A stretch of DNA of 64,000 nt from Clostridium_F caseinilyticum (GCF_046127645.1 NZ_CP175919.1), one strand, 5' to 3'; positions 1 through 8,765 are shown, numbered from the stretch's first letter. Numbers and translations: made by a program. Notes: generated by a model not told the origin, from the sequence alone.

Positions 1-2
1 TA

Positions 3-497
3 GTAGCAGATAGTCGCCAAGTGGCTCTTAATCATACAGCAGGATTATCTACTCCACAGCAAGTTCAAATGGCATTTTTTTCTGCATTTGCTATGTTAGA
101 TAGGGAAAATAAATATAAACAATTAACTCAGAAGATATGCAGACATCGTCAAAAATTATTATATGAAGGCTTAGGTATAGAATTTGAAAGAGATGAATTT
201 GATGCTTCCTATTATACAGAGTTCGATTTACTTCAGTGGGCGCACTGCAATTATGGAAAGAACTTTAGTGATTATTTAGAAAAAAATTATAAACCTGTAG
301 ATATATTATTAAGGTTAGCAGAAAAATCTTCTATAGTATTGTTAGGCGGAGGTGGGTTCCATGGGCCAGAATGGTCTATTAGAATATCTCTTGCTAACTT
401 AAATGATGAAGCTTATTCTAAAATAGGTAAAGTACTTCATAATGTATTAGACGAATATGCTAAGGAATGGAAATGTTATAGGGATTTACAAAAATAA
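3..497 (+). CDS. aspD: Aspartate 4-decarboxylase (AspD-type aminotransferase fold), C-terminal part only
   Basis: This is the 3' part of a gene that enters from the left edge; the frame is open from base 3, so the GTG at 21 is internal and not a start. The tail carries the glycine-rich stretch GGGGFHGPEW followed by SIRISLANL, which contains the substrate-carboxylate-binding Arg of fold-type I PLP enzymes and matches the end of bifunctional aspartate aminotransferase / aspartate 4-decarboxylases. These make L-alanine and CO2 from L-aspartate in the cytoplasm. The PLP lysine lies outside the window, so the identification rests on the tail alone. A plain aminotransferase of the same fold is the alternative. 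A hairpin terminator follows at 540-590. Confidence 0.72.
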   Translation, partial: VADSRQVALNHTAGLSTPQQVQMAFFSAFAMLDRENKYKQLTQKICRHRQKLLYEGLGIEFERDEFDASYYTEFDLLQWAHCNYGKNFSDYLEKNYKPVDILLRLAEKSSIVLLGGGGFHGPEWSIRISLANLNDEAYSKIGKVLHNVLDEYAKEWKCYRDLQK

Positions 498-539
498 AAT
501 ATTATTTTAAATATAAATTTCATATAGAGGAAATTTAAA

Positions 540-590
540 AATAGATTTAATTTTGACATTTGTGGTGTTAAAATTAAATCTATTTTATTT
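540..590 (+). terminator. Rho-independent terminator after aspD
   Basis: A 15-bp perfect stem (540-554 with 570-584, AATAGATTTAATTTT and its complement) with a 15-nt loop is followed by a T-rich run. It lies between the convergent aspD and DMT genes and could serve both. Confidence 0.75.
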
Positions 591-625
591 TTAGTTAATT
601 TACACTAATACATGATTATATTTTG

Positions 626-1507
626 TTAATTAGATTTTTGACATATATAAACCCCTACAATTATTAATGCTGTTGATAGAATTGTGATTAAGGTTATTTT
701 TTCACTCAATATTGTGGCTGATAGAACTATAGAAAATATAGGAACTAAATTAACAAAAATAGAGGTTTTAGACGGCCCTATTTGTTTTATGGATATTTGT
801 TGAACTAAATATCCTATGACAGAAGCAAATATGCTCATATATAAAATTGATATATATGAGTAATATGGAACTTTATTTATTATAGTTAAAGGTTTCTCAT
901 AAATAACAAAAGGAATTAAAAATAGAGTGCAAAATAAAAAACTATAAAAAGTTAAAGTCATTGGAGAATATTTTGGCATTACTTTTTTACTAAAAACTCC
1001 ATAAGAAGCCCAACATAATACAGCTATTATCATTAGAATATCACCTTTATTAAAATTTATATTTAAGATATTAGCTACAGAACCATTAGTTATAGTTAAA
1101 AGTACTCCTGTAAATGAAAGAATAATTCCTATAATTCCTTTTGAACTAAGTTTTTCTTTAAGAAAGATAACACTTAATAAGCAAGTTATAATAGGGTTAG
1201 ATGCAGCTATTAAAGATGAATTTGTAGCTGTAGTATATGTGGAAGCTTTAAAAAAGAAAATGTGATATCCAACCATTCCTATTATTCCAGTAAATAAAAA
1301 TACTGGAATATCTTTTTTCTTTAGTTTGTATATATTTTTTTCTTTAATTAGAATTATGAAAAACAATATTAATGTTGCTATTAAAAATCTTAAAAATGTT
1401 AATGTGAAAGGTGGAATAAAAGGTGCAGAAAGTTTTGCAGCAATAAAAGCCCCACCCCAAAATAAAGTAGATAAAATCATTAAAAAATATATTCTAGAAT
1501 TCTTCAT
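626..1507 (-). CDS. EamA/DMT-family transporter
   Basis: A 293-residue, very hydrophobic protein with about ten predicted membrane segments arranged as two EamA repeats of about 140 residues each, the hallmark of the drug/metabolite transporter superfamily (RhaT/YdcZ-like). The start of repeat 1 (TLFWGGAFIAAKL) and of repeat 2 (AVLCWASYGVFSKK) show the family's W/G-rich first helix. Family members export amino acids or other small metabolites across the cytoplasmic membrane; the substrate cannot be read from sequence. The start is supported by AGGGGG just upstream on the minus strand. The gene is convergent with aspD and divergent from psuK. Confidence 0.85.
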   Translation of the reverse strand: MKNSRIYFLMILSTLFWGGAFIAAKLSAPFIPPFTLTFLRFLIATLILFFIILIKEKNIYKLKKKDIPVFLFTGIIGMVGYHIFFFKASTYTTATNSSLIAASNPIITCLLSVIFLKEKLSSKGIIGIILSFTGVLLTITNGSVANILNINFNKGDILMIIAVLCWASYGVFSKKVMPKYSPMTLTFYSFLFCTLFLIPFVIYEKPLTIINKVPYYSYISILYMSIFASVIGYLVQQISIKQIGPSKTSIFVNLVPIFSIVLSATILSEKITLITILSTALIIVGVYICQKSN

Positions 1508-1816
1508 AAGTAATCCCCCTTGATATATAGTAAGTTAAAATAGTTATTCATAGTCTTTATTAAAAATTATTTTTAAATTATAAGATAAATTTAGTATTAG
1601 TATAAATATTATATAAATATGAATTTTTAAACACATAGTTTAAATTATACTAAAAAAGTTAATGATTATATAGACCATAGAGTTAATTTGAAATTTAATA
1701 AAATATAAGTAAGAAAAAATAAATATTGAAAATGTAAAAAATATATGATATTATTTATTTAAACAAATGCTTATTAACTAAGCATACATTAAGAAAAGGA
1801 TTTTGAGGGGATAGAT
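1508..1816. promoter_or_regulatory. Divergent intergenic region with a 7-bp inverted repeat ahead of psuK
   Basis: About 310 bp of very AT-rich DNA separate the DMT gene from psuK. The only clear structure is the inverted repeat ATGCTTA-TTAAC-TAAGCAT at 1767-1785, about 30 bp before the psuK start. Because PsuK carries an N-terminal winged HTH, this is a plausible self-regulation site, but that is inference. No convincing -35/-10 pair was identified. Confidence 0.35.
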
Positions 1817-2914
1817 ATGACTAATAGAGAAAAAGAAATTTTGGAATTAATAAAAAAAGATCCAATGATATCCCAAAAAGAATTAGCAGAAAAATTAGGT
1901 ATAACTAGATCTTCTGCAGCAGTGCATATAACTAATCTTTTGAAAAAAGGATATCTTTTAGGTAAAGGTTATATAGTTTCAAAGGATGAAGAATATGTTT
2001 CTATAATTGGTGGAGCTAATATGGATATACAAGGTTTTCCTAATGATAAATTAATATATAAGGATTCTAATCCGGGAAAGAGTAAAATGTCATTAGGAGG
2101 AGTAGGTAGAAACATAGGAGAAAATCTAACTAAATTAGGTGTAAATACAAAACTTATAACTGCTTTAGGAGAGGATATATACGGAAATAAAATATTAGAA
2201 GAAGCAAAAATTATAGGTATGGATATGGAACATTCTATAGTGATGAGAGAAGATTCAACTTCTACTTATCTTTCAATTTTAGATGAAAAAGGAGATATGA
2301 TAGTTGCTATAGCTCACATGGATATATTCGATAAAATACCTTTAGATTTTATTAAAAGTAAAAAAAATGTTATAGAGAATTCAAGCGTATGTATAGTTGA
2401 TACTAATATACCACAAGAGATTATAGAATATATAGTTAATAATTATAAAAATACAAAATTCTTTTTAGATACGGTATCTACTACCAAAGCTAAAAAAGTA
2501 AAAAATATTATAGGAAAGTTTCATACTATTAAACCAAACAAGATTGAAGCAGAAATGTTATCTGGAATTCCTATAAATGAGGAAGAAGATTTAGAAAAGG
2601 TAGCTGAATTTTTCTTAGAAAAGGGAGTAAAAAGAGTCTTTATAACTTTAGGTGAAGAAGGAGTTTATTATAATGATGGAAAAAACAAAGGCAAAATATC
2701 TAATCCTAAAGTTAAAGTTATAAATGCAACAGGAGCAGGAGATGCTTTTATGGCAGCTATGGCATATTGTTATTTAAAAGATTTTTCTTTAAAAGAAACT
2801 ATTAAGTTTTCAATGACAGCTTCCATATTAGCTTTATCCCATGAAAACACTATAAATCCAAATATGTCAGTTTGGAGCATAAATAATAAGATGAAGGAGA
2901 TAGGAATATGTTAG
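1817..2914 (+). CDS. psuK: Pseudouridine kinase with N-terminal winged-HTH domain
   Basis: 365 residues in two parts: an N-terminal MarR/AsnC-like winged helix (residues 1-55, with QKELAEKLGITRSSAAVHI as recognition region) and a PfkB/ribokinase domain (about 65-360). The kinase signature NATGAGDAF places the catalytic base at Asp309, and the substrate-binding region GGANMDIQG is also present. Pseudouridine kinases phosphorylate pseudouridine at the 5' position; the next gene encodes the partner PsuG, which fixes the assignment. The ATG has GAGGGG upstream. The stop overlaps the psuG start by 7 bp, so translation is probably coupled. HTH-PfkB fusions are common in Firmicutes and suggest self-regulation. 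Confidence 0.9.
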   Translation: MTNREKEILELIKKDPMISQKELAEKLGITRSSAAVHITNLLKKGYLLGKGYIVSKDEEYVSIIGGANMDIQGFPNDKLIYKDSNPGKSKMSLGGVGRNIGENLTKLGVNTKLITALGEDIYGNKILEEAKIIGMDMEHSIVMREDSTSTYLSILDEKGDMIVAIAHMDIFDKIPLDFIKSKKNVIENSSVCIVDTNIPQEIIEYIVNNYKNTKFFLDTVSTTKAKKVKNIIGKFHTIKPNKIEAEMLSGIPINEEEDLEKVAEFFLEKGVKRVFITLGEEGVYYNDGKNKGKISNPKVKVINATGAGDAFMAAMAYCYLKDFSLKETIKFSMTASILALSHENTINPNMSVWSINNKMKEIGIC

Positions 2915-3831
2915 AGAAGTATTTAGAAATAAGCAATGAAGTATTAGAGGCTTTAAAAGAAAATAAACCAGTAATAGCTTTAGAATCAACTATAATATCA
3001 CATGGAATGCCTTATCCTAAAAATGTAGAAACTGCATTAAATGTAGAAAAAATAGTAAGGGATAAAGGTGTAGTACCTGCTACTATAGCTATATTAAATG
3101 GTAAATTAAAAGTCGGTTTATCAAAGGATGAAATAGAATACTTAGGTAAAAAGGGAAGAGATGTAGTTAAAACTAGTAGAAGAGACATACCATTTATATT
3201 AGCTAAAAAATTAGATGGTGCAACAACAGTAGCATCTACTATGATTATAGCTAGTTTGGCAGGAATAAAAGTCTTTGGAACAGGTGGAATAGGTGGAGTT
3301 CATAGAGGAGCACATGAAAGTTTTGATATATCAGCGGATCTTCAAGAATTAGCTAATACTGATGTAGCGGTAGTTTGTGCTGGTGCAAAATCTATATTAG
3401 ATATAGGCTTAACATTAGAATACCTAGAAACTCAAGGTGTGCCAGTAGTAGGTTTTGGTACAGAAGAGTTACCAGCATTTTATACAAGAAAGAGCGGATT
3501 TAAAGTAGATTATAAAGTAGATACAGCAAAAGAATTGGCAGAAGCTTTAAAGGCTAAATGGGATTTAGGATTAAAAGGTGGAATGGTAGTAGCTAATCCA
3601 ATACCAGAAGAATATCAAATGGATTATGATATCATAACAAAAGCTATAAATGATGCAGTTAAAGAAGCAGAAGAAAAGGGTATAAAGGGGAAACAAAGTA
3701 CACCATTCTTATTATCTAAAGTAAAAGACATAACTGAAGGAAAAAGTTTAGAAGCTAATATACAATTAGTTTATAATAATGTAGCTATAGCTTCAGATTT
3801 AGCTATAGAATTTAGCAAACTTAATAAGTAA
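2908..3831 (+). CDS. psuG: Pseudouridine-5'-phosphate glycosidase
   Basis: 307 residues, the usual length for PsuG. It splits pseudouridine 5'-phosphate into uracil and ribose 5-phosphate, recycling the modified base from RNA turnover. The family core GTGGIGGVHRGAHESFDIS is intact, as are the N-terminal ALESTIISHGMPYP and C-terminal TPFLLSKV motifs. It overlaps psuK by 7 bp; its ribosome site (GAAGGAG) lies inside the psuK coding end. The two genes form a complete salvage operon ended by the hairpin at 3933-3984. Confidence 0.95.
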   Translation: MLEKYLEISNEVLEALKENKPVIALESTIISHGMPYPKNVETALNVEKIVRDKGVVPATIAILNGKLKVGLSKDEIEYLGKKGRDVVKTSRRDIPFILAKKLDGATTVASTMIIASLAGIKVFGTGGIGGVHRGAHESFDISADLQELANTDVAVVCAGAKSILDIGLTLEYLETQGVPVVGFGTEELPAFYTRKSGFKVDYKVDTAKELAEALKAKWDLGLKGGMVVANPIPEEYQMDYDIITKAINDAVKEAEEKGIKGKQSTPFLLSKVKDITEGKSLEANIQLVYNNVAIASDLAIEFSKLNK

Positions 3832-3932
3832 TTAAAAAAATTTATAAAGCATGTTTAACACTAGATAATTTAATAAAATTATTATAAAGATAGTTTTAAA
3901 AGAGAATATTAAAAATAAATTAAATATTAAAA

Positions 3933-3984
3933 CATAAAAAATTAGGTCAGGTATAATAAAGGCCTAATTTTTTATGCTTTTATT
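3933..3984 (+). terminator. Terminator after psuKG
   Basis: Stem of 14 bp (3933-3946 with 3963-3976, CATAAAAAATTAGG and complement) around a 16-nt loop, followed by CTTTTATT. The rest of the 3832-4170 gap is AT-rich with no gene seen. Confidence 0.7.
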
Positions 3985-4170
3985 GCTATATAATGATATA
4001 ATCTATAAAAAGATATAAACTTAGGACTATTATAAGCTATTTGATGAAATTGTTTTTTAGATTTAGAATATTAATAATGAAGTTTAAATTTAATAATACT
4101 ATAAATTTTGCAAAGTGGAATCAGATTATTATAGAGCTAATGAGAAAATAAATAATTTGGGGGAGAGAAC

Positions 4171-5082
4171 ATGAAAATTGCTATAATAGGTGCTGGGGCT
4201 ATGGGTTCTTTATATGGGGCTTATTTACATAAAAGTGGAGAGGAAGTTTATTTAATTAATAAATGGGAAGAACATATAAATGCTATAAATAAAGATGGAT
4301 TAGTAATAGAAGATGGTAATAATAGATCAAAATTTCATCCAATGGCTGTGCTAGACTCTAATGAGATAGGAATAGTAGATTTAGCAATAGTATTTGTAAA
4401 ATCCACAAAAACAGAGGAAGCAATTTTAGAAAATAAAAATATGATAGGAAAAAATACCTATGTTTTAACTCTTCAAAATGGATACGGAAATGGAGAAAAA
4501 ATAGAAAAGTATATAAATAAAGATAGAATAGTAGTAGGAACTACTGGAGAAGGATGCACCACTTTAAAAGCAGGGCATATAAAACATGCAGGCTCTGGAG
4601 ACACTTATATAGGAATGTATTCCGGAAAAGAAGATATCATTTTAAAAAAATTAGAAAATATTTTAAAGTATAGTGGGTTTAATGTACATATATGCAAAGA
4701 TCCTATCGAACTTATTTGGAATAAACTTATTATAAATGTTGGTATTAATGCTATAACATCTATTTTAAAAATGAGGAATGGAGAAATTTTAAAACAAAAT
4801 GCTGCAAAAAGTATTATGAAAAATGCAGTTACAGAGGCGGTAATGGTAGCTAATGCTAAGGGATTTAATTTTGATGAAGAAGAGATGATAAAAATAGTAG
4901 AAAAAGTAGCTCTAAAAACGGCAGAAAATAAATCTTCTATGTTACAAGATGTTTTAAACAATAAAAAAACAGAAATAGAAGTAATAAATGGAGCTATTGT
5001 AAGAGAAGGAATAAGATTCAACATAAAAACACCTGTAAATGAGACTTTAACTAATTTAATAATTGCTTTAGAAAATAAATAG
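4171..5082 (+). CDS. panE: 2-dehydropantoate 2-reductase family protein (ketopantoate reductase)
   Basis: 303 residues, the standard ApbA/PanE length. The N-terminal NADP-binding loop GAGAMGSLYGAYL is at residues 7-19, the middle holds LTLQNGYGN, and the C-terminal domain has the conserved Lys in LIWNKLIINVGINA. The enzyme reduces ketopantoate to pantoate with NADPH in coenzyme A synthesis. No other pantothenate gene is adjacent, so a related 2-oxoacid reductase is possible. The start has GGGGGAGA upstream. The gene appears to be a single-gene unit. Confidence 0.85.
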   Translation: MKIAIIGAGAMGSLYGAYLHKSGEEVYLINKWEEHINAINKDGLVIEDGNNRSKFHPMAVLDSNEIGIVDLAIVFVKSTKTEEAILENKNMIGKNTYVLTLQNGYGNGEKIEKYINKDRIVVGTTGEGCTTLKAGHIKHAGSGDTYIGMYSGKEDIILKKLENILKYSGFNVHICKDPIELIWNKLIINVGINAITSILKMRNGEILKQNAAKSIMKNAVTEAVMVANAKGFNFDEEEMIKIVEKVALKTAENKSSMLQDVLNNKKTEIEVINGAIVREGIRFNIKTPVNETLTNLIIALENK

Positions 5083-5410
5083 TTTTTAAAATATAGAAGC
5101 TATAAATAGCATAGATGACAGATGGATATAATTAGCATTATTTAAATAGGAATAAACAATATATTCATAAAATGGTTATTTGGCTATAGGTTATTAATGT
5201 AAGATAAAGGCATATATATTTGATTCCTATAGTATGAGTAATAAAGTCTTATAGTTATAAATCAAGACTTTATAGCTATAACTGCAAAATTTTATAGTTA
5301 TAACTACAAAAAGTAATATATAATATAACATAGATACAATTATCAAATGTGTAATTGATTTAATATATTTTTAGTAAAATAACAATAATTAATAAGGTAG
5401 GTGGATTTTT
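5083..5410 (+). promoter_or_regulatory. Leader upstream of fchA-folD with three near-identical AT-rich repeats
   Basis: No gene is seen in this ~330-bp gap. Between about 5242 and 5310 the motif TTATAG(C/T)TATAA occurs three times, and the last two copies are part of a tandem ~22-bp unit (TTTATAGNTATAACTNCAAAA). The first and second copies can also pair as AAGTCTTATAG with its complement. This arrangement suggests operator sites or a cruciform-forming element controlling the one-carbon operon. No THF riboswitch consensus was recognised. Confidence 0.4.
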
Positions 5411-6043
5411 ATGTTAGATAAAAGTTGTAGGGAATTTATAAATATTTTATCCTCTAAAGAACCTGTGCCAGGTGGAGGTGGGGCTTGTGCCTATGTAGGA
5501 GCTTTAGGTATGGCTTTAGGCAATATGGTAGCAAATCTTACTATAGGAAAGAAAAAATATAAAGATGTAGAAGCGGATGTAAAGGAAATATTAAAAGAAG
5601 GCGAACTACTAATAGAAAAATTAGAATCATTAGTAAATAAAGATGCTGAAGTATTTTATCCATTATCTAAAGCCTATGGATTACCTAAAAATACAGAAGA
5701 AGAAAAAGCATATAAAGATAAAATTATGGAAGAAGCTTTATATAAGGCTAGTTTAGTACCACTAGAAATAGCTAAATGTGCAGCAGAGACAATAGATCTC
5801 CATTATGAATTAGCTAAAAAGGGAACTAGAATTGCTATAAGTGATGTAGGGGTAGGAGTTTTATTTTGCAAAACAGCACTAGAAGCTTCCAAGTTAAATG
5901 TATATATAAATACTGGCATGATGAAAAATAATGATATAAAGAATTCTTTAGAAGAAGAAATTAATATATTAGTTTCTAAATATTCAACTAAAGCAGATAA
6001 GGTTTATAGTTATGTAGAGAACTTAATAAGGGGAAATGAGTAA
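5411..6043 (+). CDS. fchA: Methenyltetrahydrofolate cyclohydrolase (FchA), cyclodeaminase/cyclohydrolase family
   Basis: 210 residues, all-alpha FTCD-C fold. The folate-binding signature EPVPGGGGACAYVGALG lies near residues 18-34. FchA interconverts 5,10-methenyl-THF and 10-formyl-THF in the cytoplasm, in acetogens and in clostridia that use glycine or purines. The stop codon shares a base with the ATG of folD (TAATG), so the two are translationally coupled. A formimino-THF cyclodeaminase role is the alternative, but the folD partner and the loss of cyclohydrolase residues in that FolD (see its entry) favour FchA. The start has AAGGTAGGTGG upstream. Confidence 0.88.
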   Translation: MLDKSCREFINILSSKEPVPGGGGACAYVGALGMALGNMVANLTIGKKKYKDVEADVKEILKEGELLIEKLESLVNKDAEVFYPLSKAYGLPKNTEEEKAYKDKIMEEALYKASLVPLEIAKCAAETIDLHYELAKKGTRIAISDVGVGVLFCKTALEASKLNVYINTGMMKNNDIKNSLEEEINILVSKYSTKADKVYSYVENLIRGNE

Positions 6044-6891
6044 TGACTAAAATATTATATGGAAATGAAGTAGCTTTAAAAATAAAAGAAGATTTAAATT
6101 TAAGAATAGATAAATTAAAAGAAAAAAATATAATACCCAAATTAGCAATCCTACGTATGGGAAATAAACAGGATGATATATCTTATGAAAGAAGCATAAT
6201 AAAAAACTGTGAAAAACTAAACATAGAAACTAAGGTATATGAACTAAAGGAAGATATATTAGAAAATGACTTTTTAAAATTAATGGAAGAGTTAAATGGT
6301 GAAAAAAATATCCACGGTATATTAGTATTTAGACCATATCCTAAACATTTAAATGAAAGTATAATAAATTCTGCTATAGCATTAAATAAAGACATTGATT
6401 GCATGCATCCTTTAAATTTAGAAAAAATATTTGAAGGTGATTTGGATGGATTTATGCCTTGCACTCCTGAAGCTGTAATGGAGATATTAAAATATTATGA
6501 TATAGATTTAAAAGGAAAAAATATAGTTATTATAAACAGAAGCATGGTAGTAGGAAAACCATTAGCTATGATGGCTTTATCCAATAATGCCACTGTTACT
6601 ATATGCCATTCAAGAACTGTAGATTTACCATCTATAACAAAAAAAGCAGATATAGTAGTAACAGCTATAGGAAAAGCTAAATTAATAAAAGAGGAATATT
6701 TTAATAAAGATTCCATAGTTATAGATGTAAGTATTAATGTAGACGAAAATGGAAAACTATGTGGGGATGTAGATTTTGAAAATGTACAAGACAAAGTAAA
6801 GGCTATAACTCCAGTTCCAAAAGGAGTGGGAAGTGTTACAACTACTTTATTGTTAAAACATATAGTAGAGGCAGCAGAAAAAGATAACTAA
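6043..6891 (+). CDS. folD: Methylenetetrahydrofolate dehydrogenase (FolD) with altered cyclohydrolase site
   Basis: 282 residues, normal FolD length. The dinucleotide-binding half is well conserved (NRSMVVGKPLAMMAL, CHSRT, TPVPKGVGSVTT). In the catalytic half the invariant Tyr is present (Tyr48) but the Lys four residues later is Ile52, and the usual VQLPLP is VFRPYP (Gln replaced by Phe96); the later Asp pair (KDID) is kept. In characterised bifunctional FolD/MTHFD enzymes this Lys and Gln are needed for cyclohydrolase activity. The protein is therefore probably a dehydrogenase only, oxidising 5,10-methylene-THF to methenyl-THF, while the coupled upstream fchA product does the hydrolysis. 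Identity is certain; loss of the second activity is inference. Confidence 0.93.
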   Translation: MTKILYGNEVALKIKEDLNLRIDKLKEKNIIPKLAILRMGNKQDDISYERSIIKNCEKLNIETKVYELKEDILENDFLKLMEELNGEKNIHGILVFRPYPKHLNESIINSAIALNKDIDCMHPLNLEKIFEGDLDGFMPCTPEAVMEILKYYDIDLKGKNIVIINRSMVVGKPLAMMALSNNATVTICHSRTVDLPSITKKADIVVTAIGKAKLIKEEYFNKDSIVIDVSINVDENGKLCGDVDFENVQDKVKAITPVPKGVGSVTTTLLLKHIVEAAEKDN

Positions 6892-6947
6892 TTATAAATA
6901 AATCGAGAATATAAATAGATTTATGTAATTTATAAAACTATTATAAA

Positions 6948-7001
6948 AATAAATCCTGTATCTTAATATTAGTTCATTTAAGATACAGGATTATTTATTT
7001 G
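6948..7001 (+). terminator. Terminator after fchA-folD
   Basis: Long stem AATCCTGTATCTTA with its complement (left arm about 6951-6965, right arm about 6979-6992) followed by TTATTTATTT. Confidence 0.75.
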
Positions 7002-7051
7002 AATCATTTAATAAAGGAATATGCAATTTATTCAGATAAATATTTTAGGTA

Positions 7052-7060
7052 TGATATAAT
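7052..7060 (+). promoter_or_regulatory. Extended -10 promoter element ahead of the HAD phosphatase gene
   Basis: TGATATAAT matches the extended -10 form TGnTATAAT. It lies about 85 bp before the ATG at 7146. No good -35 hexamer stands 17 bp upstream, which fits extended -10 promoters. Confidence 0.5.
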
Positions 7061-7145
7061 AGGAAAGTACAAAAAATATATCACAAAATACAACAATCAT
7101 ATGAAATTTTAAATATAAAGTGACACAAAACATAGGAGGTAAAAA

Positions 7146-7940
7146 ATGATAAAATTTATAGCTACAGATTTAGATGGAACACTAGTAAATAGTGAAGGTA
7201 AAATATATAATAAGGTATTTAATTTAATAAATGATTTACATAAAAATGGGGTGAGATTTGCAGCAGCTAGTGGAAGATTTTATTCCCAATTAAATGAAAA
7301 TTTTAATAGCGTAAAGGAAGATATGATACTAATAGCTCATAATGGAGCACTTATAAAATATAGCAAAAATGGGACAACTCTTTATGCTAATTATGTAAAT
7401 AAAGAATATATAAAATCAGTAGAAAATTTAAAAAGAAATTTTGGAGAAGAATTAATTTTAGCAGGAGAAAATGAAGCTCTTGTTGTAAATCCTTCTGAAA
7501 GTATTAAAGAAGAGTTTAGTTTTTATAATGTACCTTATATAGAATACAAATCTTTTGATGAAGTAGACAAACCTGTTCAAAAGATAAGTTATTATGTTAA
7601 AGATGGTATTAAAGCACCTATGCTTAATTATTTAAAAGAAAATTTAAATAAAGATCTTCAATTTGTTGCTTCAGGAGATAAATGGATAGATATTATGAAC
7701 AAAGAAGTAAGTAAAGGACATGCTATAAAAATACTTCAGAAAAAATTTAATATAGAAAAAGATAATACTATGGTTTTTGGAGATTATTATAATGATATAA
7801 CTATGTTTAAACAAGCTTATTATAGCTATGCTATGGAAAATGCCCCAGATGATGTAAAGCAACAGGCTAATTTTATAGCAGGTAATAATGATGAAAATTC
7901 AGTTTATAAAACTATAAGCAAGTATATGGGTTTTATTTAA
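7146..7940 (+). CDS. Cof-type HAD-IIB phosphatase
   Basis: 264 residues. Motif I TDLDGTLVN gives the nucleophile Asp8 and acid/base Asp10; motif IV FGDYYNDITMF holds the magnesium-binding Asp residues; the cap region in between is of the C2B type. Cof-like enzymes dephosphorylate sugar phosphates and flavin or pyridoxal phosphates, generally with broad specificity, so no particular substrate is assigned. AGGAGG lies upstream of the ATG. It stands alone and is followed by a strong hairpin at 8010-8065. Confidence 0.88.
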   Translation: MIKFIATDLDGTLVNSEGKIYNKVFNLINDLHKNGVRFAAASGRFYSQLNENFNSVKEDMILIAHNGALIKYSKNGTTLYANYVNKEYIKSVENLKRNFGEELILAGENEALVVNPSESIKEEFSFYNVPYIEYKSFDEVDKPVQKISYYVKDGIKAPMLNYLKENLNKDLQFVASGDKWIDIMNKEVSKGHAIKILQKKFNIEKDNTMVFGDYYNDITMFKQAYYSYAMENAPDDVKQQANFIAGNNDENSVYKTISKYMGFI

Positions 7941-8009
7941 TATAAAAAACTGGTTTAAAGTATATTTTTGTTATAGAATAATTTTTATTAATAGAACTTG
8001 ATAATAAAT

Positions 8010-8065
8010 AAAGAGGTATCCTAAAATAAAATTAAAACTAAATTTATTTTAGGATACCTCTTTTG
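8010..8065 (+). terminator. Long perfect hairpin terminator after the HAD gene
   Basis: A 21-bp perfect stem (8010-8030 with 8043-8063) around a 12-nt loop, ending in TTTTG. The stem is unusually long for a terminator and its arm (GGTATCCTAAAATAAA) resembles the ends of the repeats near 19560 and 53030, so it may be a mobile element remnant used as a terminator. Confidence 0.65.
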
Positions 8066-8218
8066 TATAATAAATTTAATATTGTATTCAGAATAATATA
8101 TAATTTTTTTGTTATTTAATTTCTAATATTTTTATTAGACTAAGATTAAATAAATTCAAGATCATATACAATGTGAAAGGGCTTTAGACTACAAATATAT
8201 AATAATTTTAAAAGTAAA

Positions 8219-8725
8219 CTATAAGGTTAATTTATATAATAATTCATAATTTATTCCTTCATAAATTTCAGAATAAACATCTTCATAAAGTTTCTTATTT
8301 ATCCATATTTTTTCACCAGTATATTTAAAACCTAAAGATTCATAAAGATTTTTTGCCCTTATATTTTTAGGGTGAAAATTAAGGTGAATTTCATTGCAAT
8401 CTTTATTATCTTTTAATTCTTCTATAATTTTTTTTAATGCAACTTTTCCTAAACCTTTTCCTTGAAACTTATGATCTATTAATATAGTCCAAATCTTATA
8501 ATGTTTTTCCGCCTGGCAGTAACCATATAAAGCAAATCCTACCATATTCTTTTCTGAAAATATAATTTTAGGTATAAGTTTAGATTCTACTTTTGATATA
8601 GCCACAGAAAATGCTACTGAATCTACAAACTCTTCAAATATATAATGACTGCCATTATTATTAGTACTTAGTAATATGCAGTCATAAAAATTATTAGTAG
8701 TTATGTCTTCAAAAAATAAGTTCAT
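8219..8725 (-). CDS. GNAT-family N-acetyltransferase
   Basis: I place the start at the ATG at 8725 (product beginning MNLFFEDIT, 168 residues) because GAGGG sits just upstream; longer readings add a non-conserved AT-rich extension. The acetyl-CoA loop is visible as FQGKGLGKVALKKII, followed by the strand LNFHPKNIRAKNLYESLGF, where the NxRAxxLYxxxGF motif is typical of GNAT C-termini. The acceptor substrate is unknown. An IS element has inserted only 48 bp upstream, so its promoter may have been changed: an extended -10 (TGTTATAAT on the minus strand, 8757-8765) survives but the -35 position now falls inside the IS. Confidence 0.85.
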   Translation of the reverse strand: MNLFFEDITTNNFYDCILLSTNNNGSHYIFEEFVDSVAFSVAISKVESKLIPKIIFSEKNMVGFALYGYCQAEKHYKIWTILIDHKFQGKGLGKVALKKIIEELKDNKDCNEIHLNFHPKNIRAKNLYESLGFKYTGEKIWINKKLYEDVYSEIYEGINYELLYKLTL

Positions 8726-8756
8726 TATATCCCTCAATTCTTTATATATTGTATAA

Positions 8757-8765
8757 ATTATAACA
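8757..8765 (-). promoter_or_regulatory. Extended -10 of the GNAT gene, truncated by the IS
   Basis: On the minus strand TGTTATAAT (ATTATAACA on the plus strand) is an extended -10. The -35 window (8780-8785) lies in the IS terminal repeat and reads TGAACG. Confidence 0.45.

Noticed and set aside
5083..5410. THF riboswitch upstream of fchA-folD
   Set aside because: None of the conserved junction sequences of either known folate riboswitch class was seen; only AT-rich repeats are present.
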